DNA from: Hymenopellis radicata
Lineage: Eukaryota; Basidiomycota; Agaricomycetes; Agaricales; Physalacriaceae
NCBI GenBank assembly: GCA_015501595.1
Contig: JADNRX010000589.1
Location: 1 to 31,037, forward strand
DNA: 31,037 nucleotides
Direction of reading: 5' to 3'
Shown here: positions 9,775 to 19,135 of the stretch, piece after piece
How positions within the stretch are numbered: position 1 is the first letter of the stretch
How the letters are laid out: the number at the start of each line of letters is the position of its first letter
Notes under the pieces: generated by a model
The model's database searches: none
Told to the model about the DNA's origin: nothing
The model's input: the letters and a program-made list of their open reading frames with translations, nothing else
Translations under genes and position numbers: made by a program

Positions 9775-11197
9775 GATACATACCCGCCTCTATATCGTCA
9801 CTAATACTCAATTCTCATATATTGTACTGCATCCATTGCCTTCCTGGTGCATTCCTTCGCTGTCTTCGAAAAGACCATCTATATCGCTGAACAAGCTACC
9901 GCGCCAATTCCACCCGACTTTTGAAGCATCAACATATGCCAGACTAGTCTAATTGTAATCGCGGGGTGCTTGGCCCAGAACTGGTTGATTATGTAAAGAC
10001 CCAATTTGGCCAATGTGTCTTCGACGCGTCGCAGCACATATACTGCCCCAGTCGAGTTTATACTTCCTGAACAAGTTGTATAATGTCTTAAATATGTCAA
10101 TAATATGTTCTGAGTTCTCCCACCGCGCCGAAACAGGACACACTCGAATGATTTCCTTCGTAGCTGCACAGCCACAGGCCCGAACCGCTACCTACCGTTA
10201 AGCCCATTCTCATGAGTCAAAAATGGTCAAACAACCTCCTGTCCATGTCTACCACTAAGCTAACCTCCTTGAAAGCTGTTTTACGCATCCACGTCGATGT
10301 GGCATGGGCAGACGCGTAAAGATAGCTTGACCAAATTGGGTGATTTACATAATCACCCGGTTCCCACCCAAGAGGGGCGTGATTACCGACAGACTACATA
10401 CAACATTCTTACTTGTTCGACATGTGTATCGTAGGATGTTTAGAAGAGACTAATGCCAGACTGAATCCATTCTGCGCAGCGCATGTCCATCCATCACTAT
10501 GTCGCCTCTTATTCCTACTGTATCACTTGCGATCATCCATAGTGGACAAACTGGTGCCTTGAATACCAGTTAACTATGTTACAGTTCTTGCCGGAGTCAA
10601 ATTTCTCGACGATAAGTCGAGTCGCGTAATCATCTTAGCATCCTATAGCGCATGGTTCTCCTCTTGTATTCTTTCACGCCCTTGCACAGCATATCAACTC
10701 AAGTTCTCCCTAAATGGAAATATCTTGAAAAGGGACGCTGACCATCTTCTGAGTCTTCGTGTACAAAAACACTCGCCCATGGTTCTCATCTCTTTCTTGA
10801 TATTCCCTTTATCATCTCTGCGCATGGTTGCTGACACGCCGATTCCAGCTTCCCTTATCAGTCTATATCGGCGTGGTTGAGTCTGCACTAATTCATCAGA
10901 AGCCTCCTTCAACCACAAGCACCCAATCTGAGCCAGCATGGTTGCATTCAACATGCATGCTCTAATCAGGATATCTCATTTTCTTCCTTCGTCTTGTCCT
11001 CTCCAATTCCTTTCATCGCGGAAATAGATCTACTCGTCCACCTGCCGTCACCAATATGAACTTTTTGCAATGTGCGGGTTTCTTCCAATCTCAGAATTCT
11101 GCTCAATATTTTGGACATCCATATAGGCTACTAATGTTGCCGGCAGATGAGACAAGACTGACTAAGTACATCCTCCAGAAATATAGATGACGACAAC
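9775..11197. other. Downstream region with unrecognised ORF fragments
   Basis: The V-ATPase 3' region comes first. On the minus strand an open frame covers about 10165-9950 (containing ENSEHIIDIFKTLYNLF) and an overlapping frame continues to 9879 (containing YIINQFWAKHP), as if one coding stretch were shifted near 10040. A further minus-strand frame lies at 10954-10694. None matches a family I can name; they could be decayed exons of one gene. Small hairpins occur near 10345 (GGGTGATT/AATCACCC). No repeat termini were seen. Confidence 0.3.
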
Positions 11198-11582
11198 TAG
11201 AAACCTCAACGAGTTCGCGGGTCACGCAGATACTCGGGTACTCGATCCAGCCGGGGGTCTCGGCTACTCGACTCGTTTGATCTGCGGATCAATAACGAGT
11301 CGGATCATATAAGGATCGCGAGTACGGCCTTGGAGGCACGAGTACTCATAGCGAGTACTCGGTCTGACTCGCAATAATGTAGATATATATTTTAACTAAA
11401 TTTACAAATTTTTTACAAGTTGAATGGGCCCTTGCGTCGCCTAAACGAGACGTTCGGGTGAATTTCTTACAAATTCTCACGATCCGGCAAACGCCGAGAG
11501 GCCGCGTCAGCACACGATCAGGTCGTTTCTCCTGCTTCCCACTACCACTACCACCACCCAGAGTGCGACGATTGTCACCTCT

Positions 11583-11607
11583 GCCGCTCTGACGATTGTC
11601 AGGCGGC
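11583..11607 (+). repeat. Core hairpin 1, copy in C
   Basis: CTGAC-GATT-GTCAG with extended G+C flanks (GCCGC/GGCGGC). The same hairpin is at 29139-29163 in E and, complemented, at 19313-19338 in D. Confidence 0.65.
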
Positions 11608-11680
11608 CTTTGGGGTGTTTGATTCCACCTTGGCTGCATGCCGGGTGGTGGATCTGGGTCTCGGCTCTGTGCCGGGCCCG

Positions 11681-11707
11681 CTGCTGCTGTCTTTACGACA
11701 GCAGCAG
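11681..11707 (+). repeat. Core hairpin 2, copy in C
   Basis: CTGCTGCTGTC pairs perfectly with GACAGCAGCAG over 11 bp around a 5 nt loop. D (19243-19270, complement) and E (about 29203-29232) keep the stem with a G-T-compatible change (GACGGCAGCAG). Confidence 0.65.
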
Positions 11708-12040
11708 AGGAGGATGACAACGACAACAATGACTGGACGACAGACACTGGCATTACGACCGTCGACGGCGCTGGCCGATATTAACGCAGATGAGGAGATC
11801 AAGGATGCGTTCACGACAACGCGTTCACGATAACACCAATGACAAGATGACGCGGCGATGGTGGCGGCGGCGGGATGGCGAGCCAAGGCGAGAACACTGT
11901 CAGGTGAGTTTTTTCTTCCTTTTTCTTCATTCAGTCCCCTCCCACCGCCACACCACCACCACCACTACTACCACCATCACTCCCTCCATCACCTCCACCA
12001 CCACATCCATCACCTCTCCACCCTCAGTCCCTGCTTCATG

Positions 12041-12093
12041 CATGGCTGAGTGTCCCTGTGCAATTGCCTGGGGATGCTCGCCGGGCATGAATG
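12041..12093 (+). repeat. Conserved CAATTG palindromic block, copy in C
   Basis: TGAGTGTCCCTGTGCAATTG begins the block, followed by a GGGGATGCTCG stretch and GGGCATGAA. It lies between the CCACCA-rich tract and the right terminus, as in B and E. Confidence 0.65.
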
Positions 12094-12394
12094 GACCTTG
12101 GGTTAGGTGAGTGTACGCGATGTGATGTGCGAGTATTCTTGACTCGTTGGTGATCCCAATACAGAACCCGATTTTGATTAATCAAGGCCCGGTGTTGACC
12201 AAATTCTGTTTAAACGTGCTTGATTAATCGAAGGGGGCACCTAGGCACTGTAGCCACAAAATGTACACGATTAAACATGACGGCCTCGTTTATAGACTTG
12301 TTTAATCAAAGAAATTTCATATAATACTCTATTGAACAACAGTAAATGAGCAAGATCATCCGATTAATCGACTACATAATCGCAGCGATTAATA

Positions 12395-12627
12395 CTGTAT
12401 ACTTTAAATCAATTCGTCATGCCATGTGACGTGTGACGGGCTTGACGAAATTTTGATTTCGTCAGATTACCTTATAAGGTAATAGCCGCCGCGGCGGAAC
12501 GGCGGCGGAACGACGGCGGGGGCCCCGCCGAGGCATTTTTGGTTGAATTTTGAGTGACTAGTGTGACTTTTCGTCAGATCCGGGTCGCCTGTGACCTGTG
12601 ACTGACGAATTGATTAAAAGTGTACAG
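12395..12627. mobile_element. MITE family 1, copy b (233 bp, TA target)
   Basis: Ends are CTGTATACTTTAAATCAATT on the left and CTGTACACTTTTAATCAATT (complement) on the right, with TA at 12393-12394 and 12628-12629. The G+C-rich centre (GCCGCCGCGGCGG) resembles copy a but is reversed, so it lies in opposite orientation. Same length as copies a and c. Confidence 0.9.
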
Positions 12628-12719
12628 TAGTACATTCCAATATACGGATTGAACAAAGGAATGTTTAATCATGGGATTAATCAGATCTATCCACAATAAC
12701 GAGTCCTATTAATCAACAA

Positions 12720-12880
12720 TTAATCGTCCGTGTCATCTGTATCCACGTCCACATCCTCATCATCGGTGTCCTCGTCCACGTCCACGTCGGCAGTGTCCTC
12801 GGCTCGTCCACGTCGTCAGTGTCGTCGTCCACGTTGAGGTCTCGTCCAGGTTGAGTGTCCTCGTTCACATCGGCAGTATC
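12720..12880 (-). other. Acidic-tail-like simple repeat
   Basis: The plus strand is a degenerate array of GTCCAC/GTCGTC-type hexamers. On the minus strand one frame reads a run of Asp, Glu and Val (DVDVDEDTDDEDV type) that ends in TAA at 12722-12720, as the acidic C-terminus of a protein might. Upstream the frame slips repeatedly, and no domain is recognisable. It may be the tail of a lost transposase or simply a microsatellite. Confidence 0.3.
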
Positions 12881-13865
12881 CTAGTCCTTGTTCGTCCAGT
12901 ATTGTTGTTGTCGCACTCATCGTCATGGCAGAGCAGCCTTGGAAGAAAGAGAAAAGTTAGAGAGTACCAAAGAGATAAACTAAGCTACGCACTTGGCAAG
13001 GCTGTGGGTCAACAACGACGACACGGAAGTCTCCTCCACAATCCGAAATCCCTCGAAGTCAGCGTGCGCAGAGCGGCATCCAACAGCGATCTGCACAAAG
13101 CAACATCGAATTGCTGACACTGTGCGCATAGCAACAGTGCATGTCGACGGAAAAGGGAGGGGAAGTGGTGGTAAGAGGCCAAGTTGGACTACCCTGTGTC
13201 CCGATCAGGCATTTGCAACTTGAGGGGTTGTGCCACCGTTGTGGTCGTCGCAGCTGATGTAGTTGTTGCTGTCTTCCTGGTGCCATCCTCGTCGTGCCGC
13301 CGCCATCGTAATAGTGCTGCCGTCGGTGTGATAGTGCTGCCACCATCTTTGTCGTCGTCATTGTTGCTCTAGTGGTCATAAGAATCAGTCAATGATGAAA
13401 TACAGTGAAAGGCACGCACCTTGACGATGGCGCCTATCAGCAGATAGTGCGGCATCAATTTAATGAGTTCCTTGCAGGGGTCGCCACCATCAGGTGTAAG
13501 GATTTATAGCCTCGTTAGAGGGCTTACGCGACCAATGGGGCTTTTCAAGCCCGCAAATCCATAAAAAAAGAGAAAAATAGTGTTAGATATGAGGATAAGG
13601 ACGCCTGGAAGACCCGCGTCCCAAGGTCGAGTCGTCGGAGACCAGGCGTCGCGAGATGATGGTGGTTCGATGGTGAGATCTCACAAAGAAGTGTCTCGAT
13701 CACTGTTTGGATGATCGGACCAACCCACATGACCAGTGGCCTGGGCCTTGCGTGAGGTAGAAATGGTCGTACATGGAGTCCTATTGCAAGGGCATATCAT
13801 CACCTCATCGGGTTGAGATGTCGACGCGCCAGAATCACGTCTCCTTACTACCTTGCGCCGTAGCG
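12881..13865. other. Interior of region I, no recognised gene
   Basis: G+C-rich sequence with short open frames on both strands. A minus-strand stretch at about 13495-13423 reads as a possible exon (CKELIKLMPHYLLIGAIVK) ending at a GTGCGT donor-like site, but nothing upstream joins to it convincingly. A pyrimidine/trinucleotide-rich patch lies at 13225-13370. Confidence 0.3.
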
Positions 13866-14160
13866 CCAGCCGTTTCTTTCCTCCCGCCACCATCTACGCT
13901 CCATCCATATCTCCTTCATCTGTCGCTCAAATCGTGACATCCTGGGCATGTTTAATGTTATTTAATGTACCGAGGGACATAATGGACTCCCCCAGCACCT
14001 CGCTACCTTGGAACACGCCGCAGCGCGCGCTGTTTCTTCCCACTCGCTACTATTTACCTCCATCTATCGCTCAAATCGCGCCATCCTGGAGGTGTTTTGA
14101 CGCTATTGGACACACTGAGAGCCGTCATGGACTCCCCCAGTACCTTAGTACGTGCACTTT
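13866..14160 (+). repeat. Imperfect tandem duplication, about 150 bp unit
   Basis: Sequence near 13866-14015 recurs at about 14029-14160. Shared landmarks in order are CTGTTTCTTCC-like, CCATCTATCGCTCAAATCG, ATCCTGG and ATGGACTCCCCCAG. The copies differ by several indels, so the duplication is old. Function unknown. Confidence 0.6.
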
Positions 14161-14193
14161 ATCTTAGTATCTAGAGTTGAACTGGGTCGATAG

Positions 14194-14760
14194 ACAGGAA
14201 TTGTTAGAGGGCTTCGCAAGTTGCTGGTGTTGGCATTATTCGTTGGTTATTTTGGTACTGCATATCAACTTCCGGGAGCTGTGACATTCGAACACACAAA
14301 TCTTGTCGCGTCGCATAGGGCTCTCCACCATAACTGTACAATACAGTTTACGGCTCGGTTTGTACGGTATACCCGTACCGTACCGTAAGGCACCTCGACG
14401 CGCTCCTTACGGTTACGGGTCCGGTACGGCAAGAGGCCAGCGGGGCGAGGAGGGATCATGAACAAGATCAGTGGGCACCATGGGTGACAACACACCTCCG
14501 AGTGCTCTACCTGCCATCATCTGGCCAATCTGGTTCTCGCCCACGTCGCCCACTGACCCGTATACGGTTTTGTACGGTACCTAAAGCCGCCCCTAACCGA
14601 CCCGTATCGCCTGAAAATCAGACCTGTCTGGTGCCGTACTCGTACGGGCCGTAACCGTATACGGTACGGTGGAGAGCCTAGCGTCGCACATGAAGGCGAT
14701 GGGCTTGATGGACTCTGTGAAGGTTATTGTAGCATCTGAGCCAGTGTCTCACCTACCTCC
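14194..14760 (+). pseudogene. ORF interrupted by a hAT MITE, unknown product
   Basis: A frame runs from 14194 through a hydrophobic stretch (LLVLALFVGYFGTAYQLPGA, 14221-14280) into FEHTNLVAS. It is cut by MITE L and continues in the same frame after one copy of the 8 bp target duplication is removed (HMKAMGLMDSVKVIVAS, to about 14740). Continuity across the insertion and sensible residue composition suggest real coding sequence, perhaps a membrane-anchored protein. I do not recognise the family. Its 3' end is unclear. Confidence 0.45.
14316..14680. mobile_element. MITE L, hAT-type, 365 bp
   Basis: Ends read TAGGGCTCTCCACCATAACT and, complemented, TAGGCTCTCCACCGTACCGT. An exact 8 bp duplication GCGTCGCA flanks it (14308-14315 and 14681-14688). 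Subterminal repeats of ACGGTAC or CCGTATAC fill both ends. No ORF. The CTCTCCACC terminus and the 8 bp duplication make this a confident hAT MITE. Confidence 0.93.
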
Positions 14761-14929
14761 CAGCATGGGTCGCTGTCGTCGTGGTGTGGCATTACCGCAT
14801 CTTCTCTGCATGCCATTCCGGTCTTTGCTGAATTGGATTGTTTGTTCAGTTTGTCGAAAATCCTCCAATATGTTGAAGGAGCCGAGGTGTAGGCCGAGAT
14901 CCAACTCTTAGCAATGTGGAAGCCGAACG

Positions 14930-15055
14930 CACCACCCAGCACCGAGAATGCTCAGGCCAATGCAGAGAGCGATGTCCGTCGCCGCCCAAGCATACGGACT
15001 AGAGTCTAGATTCTTCCAGGAATCGGCCGACATTGAACACCTCTCCAGAGCGGAT
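14930..15055 (-). pseudogene. VMA16: V-ATPase proteolipid c'' exon, inverted fragment
   Basis: The minus strand encodes the first conserved part of subunit c'': FNVGRFLEES, a short frame slip, then SPYAWAATDIALCIGLSILG and AGW. In Vma16 this segment is followed by the GVRAP-type loop and RIRTKNL-SIIFCEVVAIYG. Here the following exon is absent on this strand and appears instead on the plus strand from 15194, so the gene is rearranged. Asp in AATDIAL stands where Gly is expected (a G-to-A change). Confidence 0.75.
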
Positions 15056-15193
15056 ACTATACAAGGACCAGAGACGGCTAACCGACCTGTCACATCTTCA
15101 TTACTGGATCCTCCATCCTTGGAGGAGGCGTCAGAGCTCCTAGAAGCTTGATTAGATGCGCTGCAGCCTTCCCGTGCCCATTGCCTGCTGACG

Positions 15194-15600
15194 AGGACCC
15201 GGACCAGTATCATCTTCTGCGTGAAGTCGTCGCAATTTACGGTGTCGTACGTAACTTTTCGCGCCAGCTCGATGCCCAATTAATGCTGTGTCCAGATTAT
15301 TGGAATTGTCTATTCGCCCAAGCTTGGTGACTTTGTGCCCGAAGCACATCTAGGGAGAACTACTTGCGAAATCATAAACACATTTCTGCAATTCCAACTT
15401 ACCCTCTGTAGGCTTCGCCCTATTCTGGGGTGGTCTGACTCAGTCAGTCCGTGCATGCAACTTGCTTTGCGGTGTCTGCGTTGGCATTACCAGTTCAGAG
15501 TTCTACAGCCGTCCTTTTGGATGCCGCTGATCCCACCTTGTTCGTTAAGATTCTTGTCGTTGAGGTCTTCGGCAGTATTCTAGGTCTCTTCAGACTGATC
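15194..15600 (+). pseudogene. VMA16: V-ATPase proteolipid c'' C-terminal exons, frameshifted
   Basis: The plus strand carries RTRTSIIFC, then after a 2 nt slip EVVAIYGV (15223-15246). A 49 bp GT..AG intron follows (15247-15295), then IIGIVYSPKL. After a probable second intron ending at 15410 come [22 protein letters not shown], a 1 nt slip, and [24 protein letters not shown]. This order matches Vma16, the c'' proteolipid of the vacuolar ATPase ring; its essential Glu is in the second membrane segment (EVVAIYG) and is present. Arg follows ILGLF where Gly is usual. At least two frameshifts, plus an N-terminal exon on the opposite strand, make it a pseudogene. Confidence 0.8.
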
Positions 15601-15869
15601 AGTGTGTCTTGTCTTTTCATAAAACGATAGCTGTATTGATGTACTAAACAGCCTGTCTCTCGATGGTCAGCCAAGCCAGTGATTTCTCGGCAGCATCATC
15701 TCTCGCCTCCTTCCCATCGAGGCAGTCGTTGGCCATGTCCGCTTACCTACTTATGAGGAGTCTCCCATACCTCGGCGCTCTCATGAGGGTTCATCCTTCT
15801 GTCCCATCATGGTGCTGATGACATGCATACTAGGCATGCCATGTCGACGATGTCCTGTTCGCTGGTCGT

Positions 15870-16115
15870 CATGTAGGATCCGGAGATGTCGAACATGCCA
15901 ACAATGTCGCCCTCTTCTCCATGTCCCGGGTGGCGGTACAGGCCAAGCTAGATGGTTTCTTTGACTGGTGTCGTCGCTGTTTCATGACCCCGACTGTCGC
16001 GATGTTCAGGTTGTTGGCATGTCATGCATTGCTGAAGCGTGCTCATCCTCCGGTGCTGGTGTTGAGGGAGGGATTCTGGCCTATAAGTGGTGAGTACCGT
16101 AACCCTCACCTGTGA
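15870..16115 (+). pseudogene. LINE-type reverse transcriptase remnant
   Basis: The frame contains GDVEHANNVALFSMSR followed by VAVQAKLDGFFDWCRRCFM. In non-LTR retrotransposon reverse transcriptases the corresponding motif is ADDVALFS with two catalytic aspartates, followed by a helix ending in WC. Here both aspartates read Asn, each explicable by GAC-to-AAC. The frame stops at 16113; downstream sequence to 16400 shows only broken frames. The assignment rests on this one motif and its spacing. Confidence 0.5.
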
Positions 16116-16616
16116 CAAGTCGCACTTTTATTCGGTCGGTAACGAGACTATGAGGGCTTCGTATCGTTCAAGCTCAAGCTCACCTTTCACGCTTCCACTC
16201 CTGTTCACCTCCATACGTCGTTCATGTCCTTCTCGCTTGCTGTAGCTCTCTTCTCGAATGCTAACGGCTTTGTCAGGCAAGATTGACACTGTGAAGGCAC
16301 GTGAGAATGGCCCGTCCTATCCCAAGTAGCAGTAGCTTCCAGGGTTACGTGCACGGCTCGTTGAACTGGGGCTGAAACAATTTTATAACTACTTAAACAT
16401 GTGCAAGGGTATGACAACGTGACTCGAGCAACTACTGCTGTTTAATCGGGTTAGCCATTGATTAATCTAGGTGACATCCCTTGATTAAACGAAACGTCCC
16501 GGTGGGGGTGGTGGCAGACAGGTGGCAGATGGTGCTGGGAGGTCGATTAAACGACCCCGATTAAACACCCGTTGGTCAACACCTGGGATGATTAATCAAG
16601 GTCGGTCCCAGTTCTA

Positions 16617-17340
16617 ATCTGGTTCAGTCCGGTTCAGTCCAGTTTTATCAGTTTAGATAAACCGCAGTTTCAAACTTAGTTCAAACTAGGTTTCACATGA
16701 AAATAATGGATTCATGTTAACAGGCCTTGATAGTAATTACATCTCTTTAATATTAATAAATACATATTTTTATGCTAATGTGAGCTGATTGAAAGTGACA
16801 CAAGACTAGGAAAATATAGCAATGAGTAGACTGTACTACACTGCCTATATAATTTAATATATTAATTATATATATTAAAACAACTGCTTAAACTTTTTTT
16901 TAATAACTTGAGCTATATGTATTGTTAAAAAAGTAAATAAATTCTTTAATATTCCAAGAAATAATCTAAAATATTGAAAACTTTTTTTAATTTTCAATTA
17001 ATATATGTAGCTTAAGTTATTAAAAATAAGTTTAGGCGGTTTTTTTAATATACATAGCTAATATATTAAATTATGGAAGCAGTGCTAGTTGATCTAAGAA
17101 GCTCGACAAGGTAATTCTGATCACGTAAAGCTATTCATTCTGAGTGTCATATTTATAAAAATATTAAGATTTAAATAAGTACAGATATAAAAAGAACAAT
17201 AATGAATAGTAAAGTGGGACTACTGTCTTCCAATGAAAAGTAAAAAATGTACCTCTAAACTCAGGTTGAACTCAGTTCCATCAGTCTAATTTTATTTGAT
17301 TATTTCCAGTTCGGCTTTTTAGTTTAACAGTTCCAAGCTG
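16617..17340. repeat. A+T-rich decayed repeat zone
   Basis: It begins with a tandem GGTTCAGTCC (16621-16642) and ends near 17340 with sequence of related composition in inverted orientation (CAGTTCGGC, GTTTAACAGTTCC), so it may be one decayed inverted-repeat element. It contains the palindrome at 16834-17090. No coding sequence. Confidence 0.4.
16834..17090. repeat. A+T-rich palindrome with about 90 bp arms
   Basis: Left arm 16834-16925 and right arm 16995-17090 are complementary with scattered differences, mostly C/T or G/A, around a loop of about 70 bp. Landmarks are CTGCCTATATAATTTAATAT on the left and its diverged complement ending at 17082. It looks like a small foldback MITE or a decayed inverted duplication. 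Confidence 0.7.
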
Positions 17341-17459
17341 AATCGCGGCAACACTACATCAACAAGTCATTTACGAATCAAATGTGCGATTTGTAAGATG
17401 AGTATTCACATTAAAAAAGATCCTACTTAGATTCATATTGTACTCGACTTTCGGTGACT

Positions 17460-17725
17460 CATATATCAGGAGAAGCAAATTTCCTCAATTGAGGAAATAG
17501 TTGAAGAAATGTATGAAGAAAATCTTGAGGAAATCAATAAAGAAAATTAAATTTCCTTTACAGTTTTCTTAGCTTAAGTAATTAAATTGCCTTAGTTGCA
17601 TTCTTAAGTGGCTTCCTTAGTGATTTTCTCAATTAAGAAAGTTAGATTTTTCAGACTAAGAAAATTACTAAAAAACTTAAATTTCCTCTTTAACTTCTTT
17701 AAATAAGAAACTAAAATTTCCTCAA
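17460..17725 (+). repeat. Dispersed A+T-rich repeat, copy 1
   Basis: Contains repeated TTGAGGAAAT/ATTTCCTCAA motifs in both orientations. The segment 17545-17640 is related to the complement of 22575-22705 (shared CAGTTTTCTTAGCT, then TTAAAT or TTAAATTGC, CAGTTG or TAGTTG, and GTGATTTTCT). Likely a MITE; ends not resolved. Confidence 0.5.
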
Positions 17726-17939
17726 TATATTTAAATATATATATTTTATTTTATTACTTAGTTTATATTTTTATATAAATAGTATGAAATTTTAGTTTCT
17801 CATATGAGAAAGTCAAAGAGTAGTTCTTGAGTAATTGCACCTTATTTGGCTTCATACTAAGTGATTATATAATATTTTAAGTAAGAACATACATTGAGTA
17901 TATGTTACCCATCATTCAGGTACTTCCAGCACCATTGGT

Positions 17940-18307
17940 AGAGATCACTATGAGTTGCATGAGTTTAAAAAGTACTCATGAATCAATTCAAACTCGTAAA
18001 GTTAAATACTTAACTCGATTCGATTTATAAATCAGAAGAACTTGAGTTAGGTGCAAATCATGAACAGCCTAAGGCTAATATTTGACTTGTATCTTGATTC
18101 GTGCTGACTCATGCATAAATACATGAATTAATAAAAATATTTGCTAAATAGCTTAAATAAGATTTAACTACAGTAATATAGTAGATGAGTTAGGAGAGTA
18201 CTGGTGAGTCGACTCGCACTTGCAGGGTCAAATACTTGACTTGACTCAACTTGTGAGTTAGGTAGACTTGAGTTATATACGAGTTATGAATGGCCTTTGA
18301 CCTATCT
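17940..18307. repeat. ACTCG/GAGTT-rich direct repeats
   Basis: Two diverged direct copies, about 17965-18085 and 18195-18300. They share CTCG..., GTCAAATACTTGACT-like (GTTAAATACTTAACT), CTTGAGTTAGG-like and ATGAACAGCC/ATGAATGGCC landmarks. This may be the subterminal zone of the decayed element F that follows. Confidence 0.45.
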
Positions 18308-18325
18308 ACAGTTGAAACGCTACAG
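18308..18325. mobile_element. Terminal fragment of MITE family 2
   Basis: ACAGTTGAAACGCTACAG followed by TA matches the right end of the 253 bp MITE (5570-5587). The rest of the element is not found upstream, so this is a truncated copy. Confidence 0.55.
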
Positions 18326-18535
18326 TATACTTTTCATCTTTTAGTTCTCTGCCTTTTTTAGAGACCTCAACGAGTCATACTTAAGTATGACTCGTGATCC
18401 GTCGAGCGAGTACTCGCGCTCTGAAGCGCCTACTCGTAATCCGTCATTGACTCGACTCGCGTTAATTCGCGAGTCAGACAAGTCGAGTCAGGTGAGTTTG
18501 CGAGTGAACTCGCGGGTCACCGCACCCAAATCTAT

Positions 18536-18590
18536 TCATGCCCGGTGAGCATCCCTGGGCAATGGCACGGGGACACTCAGCCGTGCATGA
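18536..18590 (-). repeat. Conserved CAATTG-type block, copy in D
   Basis: On the minus strand it reads TGAGTGTCCCCGTGCCATTG, then CCCAGGGATGCTC and GGGCATGAA. The central CAATTG has become CCATTG, as in E. Confidence 0.6.
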
Positions 18591-18960
18591 GCACAGACTG
18601 AGGGTGCTGGTGGTGGTGGGAGCAGTGGTGGGAATGGTGGTGGTGATGGTGGTGGTGGGAGTGGTGATGATGCTGATAGTCGTGTCGTTGACGCGTCGTC
18701 ATACTTATCGACGCGTCACATCCTCATCCTCCTTGGGATTTAAATCGGATAGCAGTTCATTACCAAATTAGGCAATAAAACGTGATTTAGCGTGATTTCA
18801 CCTATATTTTATTGATTACTCATGCATTATGACCTCTACAAATATCAACCCAGACACTATCTGGTGCGGAATTCACCGCTCTACAATTCGTACACTCACA
18901 CCCAAGTCCAAAAACCACTGTGTAGCTCATAAACTAGCATATATACATGTTTTAAGCGAA

Positions 18961-19135
18961 AACCCGGTTGCAACCGGTCTCAACCGGTCCTACCCGGTTG
19001 CAGATAATCTCAGAATGGCTCAGGACCGTCAACCGCAACCGGTTGCAATCGCCAACCGGTCTGTCTCACAACTGGTCCTAAACGGTTGCAGTCCGATCCG
19101 GTCTGCGGTCTTTTGCGGTCTTTGCAACTGGACCT
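18961..19135. repeat. Clustered ACCGGTT/GGTTGCA motifs
   Basis: Within 175 bp there are many copies of ACCGGTT, CCGGTTGCA or close variants on both strands, for example 18963-18995, 19035-19065 and 19083-19120. It is absent from C and E at this place. It resembles the subterminal motif array of a hAT-like element, so a nested insertion in D is likely, but its termini were not resolved. Confidence 0.6.

Larger units (their letters stand above)
11198..12161 (+). mobile_element. Element C, hAT-like, right end truncated
   Basis: The left end TAGAAACCTCAACGAGT matches the ends of D and E (TAGAGACCTCAACGAGT). The interior aligns with E and the complement of D: A+T tract 11380-11420, hairpin 11583-11607, hairpin 11681-11707, CCACCA-rich tract 11945-12030, and the CAATTG block. 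The right terminal repeat is missing or unrecognisable: sequence near 12140-12160 (GACTCGTTGG) decays directly into the left end of region I, and no target duplication was found. No transposase is present. Confidence 0.75.
12162..16616. mobile_element. Region I: 4.4 kb with inverted ends and GATTAA repeats
   Basis: The two borders share an inverted repeat with core TTGATTAATCA and GTGTTGACCAA (12174-12202 and complement 16572-16599). Both subterminal zones carry many GATTAATC or GATTAAAC motifs (about six at 12170-12390 and six at 16440-16600), a pattern typical of hAT ends. No target duplication was found. The interior holds a 233 bp MITE, an acidic repeat tract, a tandem duplication, a hAT MITE (L), rearranged V-ATPase c'' exons and a LINE remnant. 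If this is one element it is a gene-fragment carrier; it could instead be two unrelated related ends flanking older DNA. Confidence 0.55.

Noticed and set aside
11941..12030. CRISPR-like or minisatellite array
   Set aside because: The repeats are simple CCACCA/CCATCA units with no spacers, and are a normal part of this element family in a fungal context.
12154..16624. Target duplication for region I
   Set aside because: Flanks beside the aligned ends (TCCCAATA and ATCTGGTT) do not match, so unit status remains unproven.
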